A stretch of DNA of 52,500 nucleotides from Bigelowiella natans CCMP2755 (lineage: Eukaryota > Cercozoa > Chlorarachniophyceae). Under the pieces are notes generated by a model, which saw only the letters and a program-made list of their open reading frames with translations, was not told the DNA's origin and made no database searches. Below, piece by piece: positions 14,142-24,624 of this stretch (its first letter is position 1; each line of letters opens with the position of its first letter). Location of the stretch: positions 1 through 52,500 of the forward strand of contig ADNK01003008.1 of NCBI GenBank assembly GCA_000320545.1. The letters are read 5' to 3'. A program made the position numbers and the translations under genes.

Positions 14142-14179
<38 letters not shown>

Positions 14180-14401
14180 TACCTTTCTCTATAACCACTA
14201 GCTTGTATTAGTGCTCGTGGAGTTCATTCTTCGCAGCAAAAAGGTGTACTTCGAATCGCGTTGAGCTGATATTGGCCTTTTTCCAACTTGGCTTTGTGCA
14301 CACGAGCAGGTGCTCTTGAAAGAACCACCGCTGAGATGAAGAATGGATCAGTGCCGATGACTCATATTGATATTGATAAGAAATCCATCGTGGAAAATTA
14401 A
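6989..14401 (+). CDS. Secreted or lumenal NHL-repeat (beta-propeller) protein, about 20 exons
   Basis: Exon 1 (6989-7129) encodes an N-terminal signal peptide: basic start, hydrophobic core FASFLVACTAAVLL, then a Ser/Asn-rich linker. Supported exons include 7202-7231, 7434-7540, 8148-8294, 9311-9348, 10019-10082, 10275-10311, 11062-11126, 11568-11629, 11967-12018, 12221-12241, about 12405-12479, 12666-12719, about 12840-12893, 13561-13624, 14046-14084 and 14310-14401. Repeats carry NHL signatures, for example DVYVAECKDNRIRRI, IFIADSRFGRIRR, LYVADNGNAVIRKIR, and VPSGEVTTVAG. The last exon ends in a polar tail. NHL propellers bind protein, RNA or ligand; no enzyme domain is visible and the partner is unknown. 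Junctions between 7540 and 8148 and around 12.7-13.3 kb are not fully resolved. The family call is firm, the exact model is not. Confidence 0.85.
7857..7893. repeat. (TA)n microsatellite in NHL gene intron
   Basis: A TA run lies between the exons at 7434-7540 and 8148-8294. A C-run (about 7687-7704) sits in the same intron. Confidence 0.9.
8881..9034. repeat. Alternating (CA)n, (TA)n, (TG)n, (TA)n, (TG)n block
   Basis: Five dinucleotide runs follow each other with only a few interrupting bases inside an NHL-gene intron. CA and TG arms flanking TA cores are mutually complementary, so the block can fold on itself. Confidence 0.93.
9405..9870. repeat. (TA)n, (GT)n and (CA)n microsatellites in one NHL gene intron
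   Basis: A TA run covers about 9409-9439, an imperfect GT run about 9640-9704 and a CA run about 9836-9866. All are between the exon ending 9348 and the exon starting 10019. Confidence 0.92.
10587..11056. repeat. (TA)n, (GT)n, (TA)n microsatellites in NHL gene intron
   Basis: Runs at about 10590-10622 (TA), 10913-10970 (GT, imperfect) and 11024-11054 (TA). The last one ends 8 bases before the exon starting at 11062. Confidence 0.92.
14075..14179. repeat. Duplicated exon end plus 5' splice site, each copy followed by (TA)n
   Basis: The 14-base word GACCCCTTCGGTCA occurs at 14075-14088 and 14126-14139, each followed by a TA run. The first copy contains the end of the NHL exon 14046-14084 and its GT donor. 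The second copy repeats both 51 bases downstream, in the same reading phase. Confidence 0.93.
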
Positions 14402-14968
14402 GTTCCTGATAGAGTACGCAGCTTCCGTGATAGTTTCATTTAATGTGACATGTACACGGCTTGATGTAAATTCAGCGGTGGACTATTTGATCGTAGTCTA
14501 AAGCTTTCAACACAGCTGAGAAACTTGCATTGTGAGTGAATTGGATGCAATGCGCGCAAAACTGCATTAGCCATATGACATTTATTGCAACTAAATGCAA
14601 CGCACTAGATGTGCACATGAAGCTACAGCGCTTGTCACTTTGGTGTTAGGATGCCATATGTGCGCGCCATGTTGCATTCTTTAGCAATATCTATTCTCTC
14701 TAACTACAAGCAGATATAGCTGGTTACATACAAGGGCTACATGTTCACGCGCACCGTGATAAGAAAGTGCATCGACATCGAGCAACAATAATTCACACAC
14801 ATCGATCTTGGATATAAAGGTGTACATGTAACCAATAATCACTGGCAGTTGTTCTGCATCAGTGCATGGCTCGTAATCATCCCCAAGACTTGCGTTGTTT
14901 TGCTTGTCATCAGGGTCCTAATAGTTACACGCGCGCATGCAATGATGATAATAATATATATGTGAATT

Positions 14969-15008
<40 letters not shown>

Positions 15009-15104
15009 ACACACACACACACATACACACTATTAAACTAGCATAAAGTTGCGGTTGGAGGTCTATCCCTAGAGACCGACTGATCGCATATTGCAGCAAT
15101 ACTA
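14402..15104. other. Intergenic region between convergent NHL and APH-1 genes
   Basis: No gene seen. It contains TGCA/GTGCAC-rich sequence at 14520-14800 and a CA run with minor interruptions at about 14968-15030, close to the 3' end of the APH-1 reading frame. Confidence 0.7.
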
Positions 15105-15932
15105 CTATTCGCAATGAATCTTCTTCCGCCTACTGTGATATCCACGGGTATGTGTCGTCTGAAATGCCATTGCCACGGCAAACAGCGTCAACAATGCTTC
15201 TACTATCAAGTACACCACACATCCTCCGTGGAATAGATTGAGCCCCCCCAGGATAACACTGGACAAATTCAGAGCTGCTACTTTGCCGTACGCTAACAAG
15301 GCACTTCTGCGCATACTAGGCAACACCGACACTCGGCCCTCTCCGTCAGAATTGCGGATGGCCTCGTCCTGCTGCTGCTGATGTGTCTCCCACCGTCGAT
15401 ACGCGTCGTAGGCTATGATCATCATTGCCACGTGCTGGATGATAGTGAAGAAGGAGGCCCAGGCCGAGACAACGGGGGTACTCATGCTAGGGCATCTTGG
15501 CGACACTATCGTCGCAGCACCTGTTGCACGTACCATTACGTCGCCGTATATCATGATGGCGTTGGCAATACCCCAAGAGAGACCTGCAGCGACTGCACTC
15601 GGAAGGTCGTGTATGGGGTAGAGCACCGCATTCACGGCTATTACAGAGAATCGCCTCCGTGATAAGAAGTAGTACTTGAGGTACTGGAGTCGGAAGGCCT
15701 CCTGAGAGACAACGGTGATGATCGATAGAAATAGGAAATTTGACTGCAGCGGGAACACCGTCAGCCTAACGATAGCAGCTGCGGCAAAGGAGAGGAGGTA
15801 GATGGCGGCAGAGGCGATGGAGACTACGAAGAGTTGTGGCCGTGTCAGGATGTAGAGCCCCACAAATAGACAAGAGGGACCAAAGGCCACAATGAGATTG
15901 GAGTAGTGCAGTATCTGTGATTCTATTAGCAT
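15105..15932 (-). CDS. APH1: APH-1, gamma-secretase subunit, intronless, 275 aa
   Basis: Multi-pass membrane protein with seven predicted hydrophobic segments, the APH-1 topology and length. APH-1 is the scaffold subunit of gamma-secretase, the presenilin-containing intramembrane protease of the secretory pathway. Diagnostic features: VVSQEAFRLQY after the second/third membrane segment (matching the FQELFRxxY region of the family), and GLSWGIANA in the fourth segment, corresponding to the conserved GxxxGxxxG motif with the third Gly replaced by Ala (G117, G121, A125). A histidine in TM5 (H167, in TIIQHVAMM) matches a conserved transmembrane His, and a further His lies in the TM6-TM7 stretch. 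The start at 15932 gives a normal length. The single exon is unusual beside the intron-rich neighbours. Confidence 0.85.
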   Translation of the reverse strand: MLIESQILHYSNLIVAFGPSCLFVGLYILTRPQLFVVSIASAAIYLLSFAAAAIVRLTVFPLQSNFLFLSIITVVSQEAFRLQYLKYYFLSRRRFSVIAVNAVLYPIHDLPSAVAAGLSWGIANAIMIYGDVMVRATGAATIVSPRCPSMSTPVVSAWASFFTIIQHVAMMIIAYDAYRRWETHQQQQDEAIRNSDGEGRVSVLPSMRRSALLAYGKVAALNLSSVILGGLNLFHGGCVVYLIVEALLTLFAVAMAFQTTHTRGYHSRRKKIHCE

Positions 15933-16710
15933 ATTTTCCTAGTCTCTTCTAGAGAAACGCGAGAACAATCTGAGAACAACGACAATTCGTGGATATGTCA
16001 TTATTGCGAAAATAGGAGCAATGACTCCTAACGAACAATAATCATTCGATCCCGTGATCGATAGGATTGACCTTTTTATTCATCTACACTAGAGTAGTGG
16101 AGGGTGGTGGGAACGAAGGTAGTAGTGTCGGAAGAAAATGATGGTAATTTCCCCAACCCCCACGTCAATATTCGCAAGAAATTTACATCACACAACAAAT
16201 TGTATATATATGGCACAAATTATCATGCTCAAACATCAACCTATCCTATTCTGCTGCCAGGCTAGTTAGCTTTTACAGCAACCCAGACACACAGTCCCCA
16301 TTCAGTCGAAAGCGCTTCTGTCAGATTTAGAGATTGCAAAAGAGAACTCGTAAATATGAAAATGCACGGAATTAAAATCTAATATATTCTAATTTCATTG
16401 ACGCATAGTAACTAAATAACATCATCAAAACCAGAAACCCCGCGAAATCGATCTTCCTGACGCTTAGATCCTTTCGGCGACAAGCCCGAGGCTGCCGATA
16501 AACGGTAGGCATCAGACAAATCTTAATATCTACGATATTTACTCGATAATTAGTCATTTTAAGATGGAAGCATAATCATTTGGAAGGAAAAACTAGTCAA
16601 GTGATGGTTGATTACTTCCGAAATGGGAAATAACTACGATATTATAAGCACTAAAAAATTTATCGTCTTTATTAACCTTAAAACATACATTACAACACCG
16701 GCTGAGAGGA
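15933..16710. other. Divergent intergenic region between APH-1 and the 16.7 kb gene
   Basis: No supported gene. It is AT-rich, and should hold the promoters of both flanking genes, which are transcribed away from each other. No specific element could be assigned. Confidence 0.6.
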
Positions 16711-18322
16711 ATGGAAGCCTATAGAGAGGCTGCCCGTGCTAGATACCTTGCGGATGTAACGGGGAGAGGGATTCGGGGGAGGGGTATTTGGAGGGGAAAC
16801 AACTGTGCTGTCCCCTTCGATGATAATATCCTTATCGACTTCTATGCATTTTGGACTAAATTATGCGAATTCAATGTTGTGTCCTTCCAAATGTAGAAGA
16901 AGAAGAAGGAACAAGGGGCCTCGAAAAATGCGACGAGTAAAGCAGGCGTCGGGGATACCTTGACGAACCAGGAACTGGCAGGTCTATACTCCTCAAGTTC
17001 CCCATAAGATAACAAATAATGTGAAAGAAACTTTCGTACAAAGCAGATGCTAAGACGATTGCCACGAGTGGTGAAAAGTTAGCGACGAAATCAGGGGGCG
17101 AACCCAGGTGAAGAAGAATATTCAATCATTTATTTGACTTGCAGTATATGAAGTATCGTCTAATATGTGAAGAGGCGACCTGGGTGATGTTTTTGAGATT
17201 ATGAGAGAATGTACAGATTTGGGAGGTCATAATGAAGGGCACAAACCATCTAGTATAGAGAACGTATATTAATCGCAAGATACTTATCTTGAAAGCTCTT
17301 CTCTCCTTGAATCATCGCCCCCAAATCAGCGGTTTTGACTCGTCGTTAGGGGGGGGGCAGCATGTTTTCTTCCGGCTTCTGGGCGAGGTGGAGGTCAATC
17401 CCAATTGCTCATTGTTTTGATCTATTGAATGCTGAAGGGGACATATGTTACTAGTGGTGTAGGCTTCAAAATACAGACTTGGGTTTATTTGCTGATCATG
17501 TATTGAAAATGTACGCGCGAGATTGTATTCACGTGCATCGTAAACCTCATCGCTACAGACAATATCAATGTCCTGTACCCCCCAAATGTCTATGACTGAG
17601 CTCATCGAAGCTGTCTCGAAACGGTACTACACAAGTGCAATGTCCCCTCCCCCCCCCCCCTCACTCGTTATATATTGTTTCGTGAGGATGCGCTCTTATC
17701 CGAACAGATTTCCAGATTTTGACACAAGCGCCCCTGTCGTTTTCAAAGGGATACGCGTTTGGCCTCTTGAGCATATCGGTCCTGTACACTGCAGCAAACA
17801 TTTGAATCGTGCGTGCATGAAATCACCAATGCAGCATGGGAGAAATAGTTTCTTATGTGAGTGCCGCCGTCACATCTATCTTCATCATAGACAATTAGAC
17901 GTATCGAACATAAACTTGCATCTTTACGCTCTTTCAATCACTAGAGCCGCCCAAAAATCTCCAGACGAATGTGGCCTTAAAGCTAGCACAAACAAGCCTA
18001 AGGAAGCATGGAGAAAGGAAGGTACGGTTGCGGACAACGATAGTTTCTCAGTGTGCTCGGGGCGTGTTGTGTGAGTGTGTGTTGCTTTTAGCGCTTTTGC
18101 GGCATTCAAAGACGCGTTGTGCCTTAGGTGGCGAAATCGTTTGAAGACGTCGGCATTCGTATAAGTAAGAACTTTTGTTAAACTCCAAGTGAATATGAGA
18201 TCATGTCCGGCCTGGAACCGCCATCGTTTCTTGTCCTACGACATAGTTTGGAGCTGGTGTTTTGCTGTATATCTGGCTGGTTTATGATCTTGATTATTGC
18301 CTGAGAAATGTAGCCACAATGC

Positions 18323-18361
<39 letters not shown>

Positions 18362-18386
18362 AGTGTCTTATTGTATTAGTATTATG

Positions 18387-18437
<51 letters not shown>

Positions 18438-18682
18438 AGAGAGAGGGGGTGCGAGAGAGTGAGAGACAATATGTCACAAATCATTAGGTGAAATAGAAGA
18501 GGAGAGGGAAAAAGCTGGCGTTGATGATTTAAAGGTAGGACGTCTTCAACATCCACATAAATGCGCTCGTGTGTGCGTGTGTGCGTGCGTGTATGTGTGT
18601 GTATAAGATTGATTTGGCATGTATATGCTCATGAAAGTGATGATGTGTTAATGACGGTTTGCTTCGTGGAGACATTGTATTG

Positions 18683-18721
<39 letters not shown>

Positions 18722-18837
18722 CATTACTATACAACAGACGCGTTTAATGGGAGAACTGCTCAGCGTACAGCGCTATCTACAAAATCAGCTTAAACGTGCG
18801 TATGCATTATTCGTCTCTCTCTCCCTCTCCCCCTCTT

Positions 18838-18875
<38 letters not shown>

Positions 18876-19848
18876 TGTGTGTTTGTGTGTGTGCGTTTTT
18901 TAAGTGATTGAAAGTATAGATGGCAATGCACAGTATTGCTGCTTCTTCTATATCTGACCTGGCTGTCTGCAGCTACAATAGAGTCTCTTGGAATCGAGGC
19001 CGATGGGATCTTGATAGGTATTTGCCTGATGTGCGAATGATTATAATTGGAATTGCTTCCCCGGTTTATCCTAAATTGTTTATAAATGCTTGTGTGTGTG
19101 GGGAGGGAGGTGGGATAGAGCGTGTGTGTGTGTGTGTATGTGTGTGTGTGTTTGTCTATGCGCGTGTTGGCGGAAATAATGCTATTGTTCCTTTGGGATG
19201 TTGTCTTCCTCCGAATTGCTTTCATATGCAGGGCAAACAAAAGAACATAATTTGGCCATTAGCGAGGTTTGATCAAATGAATATATTTAAACGGCAGATA
19301 TGTGATTCTGTGGCGCTGATTTAAGTGTCCACCATTCGACTCCTAAAGACCCATGGCATAATATAGCCCGCTTTTCAATGTTTTGTGTGTGCAGCAGGAC
19401 GACTCCATCTTTTCTTTGCTCGAAGACGAGAAATCAACACAACTGGTCAGTGAGATGATGGATGCTATCATCGTTTGGTCATTCCTATCGTATCGTTTAT
19501 TCCATTTTCTCGCGATGTTGGCTCCGTGCCTGTGTAATTGAATGTCCTATTAAATCGTATGCTTATGCGGGTGCGGTGATAATGCCTTTTTCCTCTTCGA
19601 TGGCGCATACGACGATGCAACTGGCTCGAATGGGAACAACAGAAAGATAGTTCTCCAGAGGCATGGAAGAAGTATGAATGCGTTAATTAGCACCATATGC
19701 ACGTTTCTCCTGCCAATTTCGCGTTGAAGACAGGCCAATGCTGACTGGCGTTCTTGAAATCACGTCTTTTCACACATTTGTTGTGTGTTATTATTGCCAG
19801 ATTGCCACGCTGCTCGGATCTTCAGGTCTCTACTCAACGTTCATAAAT

Positions 19849-19925
<77 letters not shown>

Positions 19926-20725
19926 ATACACATATTATGTATAAAGCACTTTGTTTGTTTTGACAGCTCAAGAAACTAGTCGAGCCGTTCCGAACGCTAT
20001 ATGGACTGCGAAAGCGCAATAGAATATCTGGTTATTGATTATTGCCCATTGGGACGACTCCTCCTCCTGCTCATATCTTCTGTTTCGTTTTGATGACGAT
20101 GATGACGAGTGTGATGTGGCGGTGGTGATGCCGACAGTATCAAATGATGTAATGCTGCTTCAGCGCATACCGAAATCTACGACTTGGATCGATCAATCGA
20201 GTTTGCGTGTGCAATTATGGTAAAGATTCCTAACGAATACCTTCACAGTACGTTCTTTGGCAGCATCGAGAGAGGGACGGTGCATCATATCAAACATACG
20301 TCGATTTGTATTTGAATTTATACGAATATGCATGCACAATGCATTACGACCTACATAGGCTCCTCGCATCTTCAAGATTGTTAGCAAATACTTCCTGTTT
20401 AGACGATACGTGTACTACTCTATGATCGAAGTTGCGACGAAGGTGAGAGAAGGAAAGAGGAAGGAGGGGGGGGGGAGGGGCGCGGGGGGGGGCTAAGCTT
20501 CTCTCGAAAGATATGAGCTACTCAGCATCAGCAATATCGAGAATTTCGCATTTTTTGGTATGCTATGCAGTCTACTGCTCTTTGACTGTAAGTGACCAAA
20601 AAACACGGCTGATTATCACATAAACAAGCACCTCTACCCTTTCCTACTTCTACATGCTCATTCTTCTTTTGCATTCTTCAGCGCAGCACGTGAAACAACT
20701 GTTTTTCCACCCCCCTCCTCCCTCC

Positions 20726-20770
<45 letters not shown>

Positions 20771-20940
20771 TTTTTCTCACGTAAACCAGGCTCAGGAGGC
20801 ATACGCCGTGCTGCAGCGAGCCAATAAGATGAGTCCCTTTGATTGGATGACGGAAGATGCGATTAAGGAGGTGTGACAATCAAAACAACAACTAACAACA
20901 ACGCTCGAAAACAAACTTCTTGGAAAAAAGGGAAAAGAAC

Positions 20941-20976
<36 letters not shown>

Positions 20977-21697
20977 GTTCAAAGCCGTACAATTGAGTAG
21001 GAGTGGGTCGGAGCATCTCCCTTTTTATTGCTTCTAAACGCTGTGTTGCGTCTGCAAGACATGTGTTTGATGATGACTCGTATTGATAAGGAAATTAGAG
21101 AAGTCGGCTCGGCCCTCGCAAAAAGCATTCGCGAAGGTACAGTGTGAGAGATGTGAATGGCCTTATATTTGAGACGTCAAGTGCTGTCAAGTGCCGCCCC
21201 CCCCCCCCCTTCCACACACCCCCTAGAATCGACGGGGGAACAAGAAATTTTCCGTAATATATGAGTATCGATGTGCTTTCATCTTTTTACTAAAAACGAT
21301 TCTTTTCTCTTCCTCTCCGTGCAAGTCGTTCGCGTGTGCAGCATCGTGCATAAAGTGGCCATGTGGGATTATCGGAACTTCATCGTGCTTTTGGGTAGCA
21401 ACCGCAGCTGTAAACAATCACATGAGCCGGAGATAGGGAAAAAGAACATGAGCCGGAGATATTGGGACAATCATGTGACAAATAGTGTGGGATGAAAAAG
21501 TCGTCATTTTGATAATAATTACTACAAAGAATCTTTAGTTCCGGGGTCTCCAATTTTCCGTCCCAATCCCCCCCTCTATCTTCTTCATGCTTCGCCTTTG
21601 TGTACGTGGCAGGCTTGCACAAGAGAGTGGGGGAGGGCATGATGCGATGGTGTAGGACGGCAAAGCATTTTGACCCCTTGGTCTTTCGGTACTACTA

Positions 21698-21728
<31 letters not shown>

Positions 21729-22390
21729 AACTAGATACTCTGTTTCCTCTCTATCCTATTCGTTGTCTGTACTGAATCGATGACACTGCACACTTAAACT
21801 TAAAAAGAGCTTTCGGCTGTGCGGCGTTGTTTCCAGGAAGTTGAGTTGTATTGCCCATATTTGATCTTTGGAAATGGTAATCAGGCACGTCTTCGGGTTC
21901 GATTATCCTCCTGATCCCGCTGTAACTTCCCATTCTTTTCACTCCTAATTCAAGTCATATGGAGGGGAGGGGGGGTGTTTTACACTGTCGAGGAAAAAGT
22001 CTGAGCCGCCATCAACCAAGTTGTTGTTGGTTGTTGCCGTTGATGATTGGATTGTATTGCGTTGTTCTTCAGGTTGTGCCGAAGCTGTTCCCCATCCCTT
22101 TCTTCCGCGAATATGTGTCTGTGATGCGCTCCTTTGGATTGGAAGATACGGAGGTAGTTCTCGTACAGCTTTTACTATTAACAACATGATTTCTTGTTAG
22201 CTCTCCGCCGCGTTGATGGTGTCGCCTCGTGATGCGCTAAAAACTACCACATTGGCTTCTCTCACGCACGAGCGTTGGTTTCTTATGCTTGGATTAATCG
22301 TGTTATTCGTAAATCAGGATCAGGATTTGGAGATTCCAACAATGGGTGCTGACAACAAGCAAACGCTCACACACTTCCAACTAACCTTAT
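16711..22390 (+). CDS. Unrecognised many-exon gene, helical protein without a known domain
   Basis: Start ATG at 16711. Exons joined in phase: 16711-16755, 16897-16981, 17044-17107, 17173-17210, 17559-17587, 18128-18164, 18488-18534, 18738-18795, 18973-19017, 19232-19266, 19395-19445, 19967-20030, 20164-20219, 20359-20442, 20790-20870. Further exons: about 21059-21136, one starting 21326, 22076-22159, and a last one near 22320-22390 ending in a stop. The N-terminus is Lys/Ala-rich and polar. The middle is heptad-like (SEIEEEREKAGVDDLK, RLMGELLSVQRYLQNQL). The later part has amphipathic stretches such as RIFKIVSKYFLFRRYVYYS and KLFPIPFFREYVSVM. One phase break remains between 20870 and 21059, so an exon may be missing. 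No homologue is recognised. Introns hold many microsatellites. Confidence 0.68.
18325..18435. repeat. (TA)n and (CA)n-(GA)n microsatellites
   Basis: TA run about 18326-18359, then CA passing directly into GA at about 18388-18433. It is in the intron before the exon at 18488. Confidence 0.93.
18686..18895. repeat. (TA)n and (CT)n-(GT)n microsatellites flanking an exon
   Basis: TA run about 18688-18719 and CT/GT run about 18815-18895. They bracket the 58-base exon 18738-18795. Confidence 0.92.
19855..19925. repeat. (CA)n-(TA)n compound microsatellite
   Basis: CA run passing directly into a TA run, about 40 bases before the exon starting at 19967. Confidence 0.95.
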
Positions 22391-23532
22391 AATCGGAATA
22401 CAACGGCTGTAGACGCCATTCTGAAAGATCGATGCATGGAGCGAACAGCATCCTAGCATCACTAACGTCAACGAATGGAGTTGTGCACTTGGTGTGTGTC
22501 GCTTACTCTCTTTTGCATGTTTTTGGCTTGTTGGCCATCAGGAAAGCACGATCACGATGATCTAGGCAGTTGAAAGGCCCGATTGCTGAATGAATGAAAG
22601 CTACACGATAGCGTATCGTATTACACCTCGCTGCGCGACAACAGTTCGCTATGTTTCTCGCATGGTGTTTTATACCCATTGCCTATCCAGAGAGCAATGC
22701 GATCGTTCTCCTGCAACGTGGAGCTCGTCACACGTTTCTAATGCGGCAAGCAAATCCCGGATTTCGAGAATCGGAGTGCGTGCGTTATTGAGAAGTTTCT
22801 GTGCTTGATGCTGGTGGTTCAATGAGCACCGGAATAGGAAGTTGTATTATTATATATTGAAATAACAACGAATTTTACTCCATTAAAGGCCGTGGCGTTT
22901 ATTTCGCTTAAAGCCGCAAAAAAACATTTGTAGCCTTGATTCAGCTTATGATTGTCTATTATGCTTATTCAGCTACAACAACAATGCATGTGCTCAGCTA
23001 GTCAGTTTGTATGATATATGAGACGGATGTGATGAAATGATTATATTTTTGCAAAAACTATCAATGTCTTGTCACAACTAGATAGACTAGCAGGGTAGCA
23101 GGGTCGGTTGCTCGCAATTATACGGCGACTTATTGCACGAAGCTACCTAACGTTATTTGTACTATTTTGAGGGCCTATTCGTATTCATATGCAACCTGCA
23201 ATGTCCAGTTTGTGCATATGGCTTCTCTAATTCTTTACATGCCTTGCATTCTTAAGCAGCGCGCGTCATCGAGGACACAGTGTTATTCTATGCACAGTCA
23301 CAGATGCAGTGTTTGCTGTTTTCTATCTTAACGCCAGCAGCTAGATTTCTATATTTCATAGCCATGAGCACTAGATTAGATGTATTATCCCATTACACCA
23401 CATACAATGCCGTGTGCTGCTACACAACCCGGGACAAGCCGCGCTAACAGCTTGCGTTTATGAATAAACTGTTGCATGCAAACTCCCTCGCCAACCTCGA
23501 AGAGGTCGCAGCTTTTCTTATGCTTTGTCAGC
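22391..23532. other. Intergenic region between convergent genes
   Basis: No gene is supported here. It contains scattered CTAG/TGCA words of the spacer type (22940-23350) and one (TTA)-like AT-rich patch. The 3' ends of the 16.7 kb gene and the cyclophilin-like gene face each other across it. Confidence 0.6.
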
Positions 23533-24587
23533 TTATGCATCACCGTCCTTGCTGCCGCTCTCTTCGTCGTCGCTGTCTTCAACGCTTGATGACTGGGTGG
23601 TAGAAAGGACGCGAAAGTGGTGAGGGATCGCAAAAACGACTCCCAAAAGAAAATACACTTGCGTGCGAATGTGTTCTCTCCATGCAACAATAACAACACC
23701 ATATCGTCTCATTTATCGTATCAGCGCGACAACTATTCCTGATTTCCGCTATAAACTTCGTCCATTGCGTCTCAAATCAGCAGCATGCAAATCTACAGCA
23801 ATGGATGGACTCCTAGCCTGCTCCCCCCCCCCCCTCTCTCCTCCCCCTTACTCAAATCCAAAAATCCACCTGCTTTCCCATGAAATCAGAGGCTGATATT
23901 CGAGGCATTTTCTTTTCCATTTGATCATCATCATGTGCTCCTCCGGGGGGCCGTTTCTGTATATGGCCACGGATTACTTGTAAGTATTGTGTTGTTATAT
24001 TCTCACATAAAGAAACAGTATATTTTTACAGATTTACATATATCTAAATATATCGTGTTTCACGCGCGAAGTTGCCGATTTTGAACGCTACATCGCTAGG
24101 GTTATGTTTTGAATTGGGAGTGCTTGTAGAGAGGCGTCTGAGGTGAATGTGTGGTTGCAGCTACTACTATTCGATACGATAAAGTCGCAGCTACCCGGCC
24201 ATTAGTGAGGTCCTCATTGTCCTTCTCATTTCCCTCTTCCTCCTCTTCCTCCTCGCTATCGCCACCATTTTCCTCCTCCCCAACACGTCTATATCCGCTC
24301 TGAAATATGATGGGATTTGTTCGCAAATTCGCGTTCAAACAAAGACGAGGAGAAAGCAGGCATTGGCCAACAGTAGTCGCATGCAGCATGTGATACGCTG
24401 TTTGAGACCACAAAATTGTATGCACGATAGCATTGTATGTACCGTCATGGAGTCGGCCAGAGGATGCCTCGTAGTCTCAAAACTGCCCACCACATCGGAG
24501 GCTGTATACACCACAAAAACACAAGTAGAGAGAGAAAGAGAGAGAGGGGAGGGGGGGGGGGGAGAAGCAGTTAGATAAATCATATAT

Positions 24588-24624
<37 letters not shown>

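Noticed and set aside
19801-19825. 25-base microexon with AG and GT borders in the 16.7 kb gene
   Set aside because: It fits the splice rules, but including it shifts the frame and stops the protein at 20018, whereas skipping it continues in phase through many good exons. Kept only as a possible isoform.
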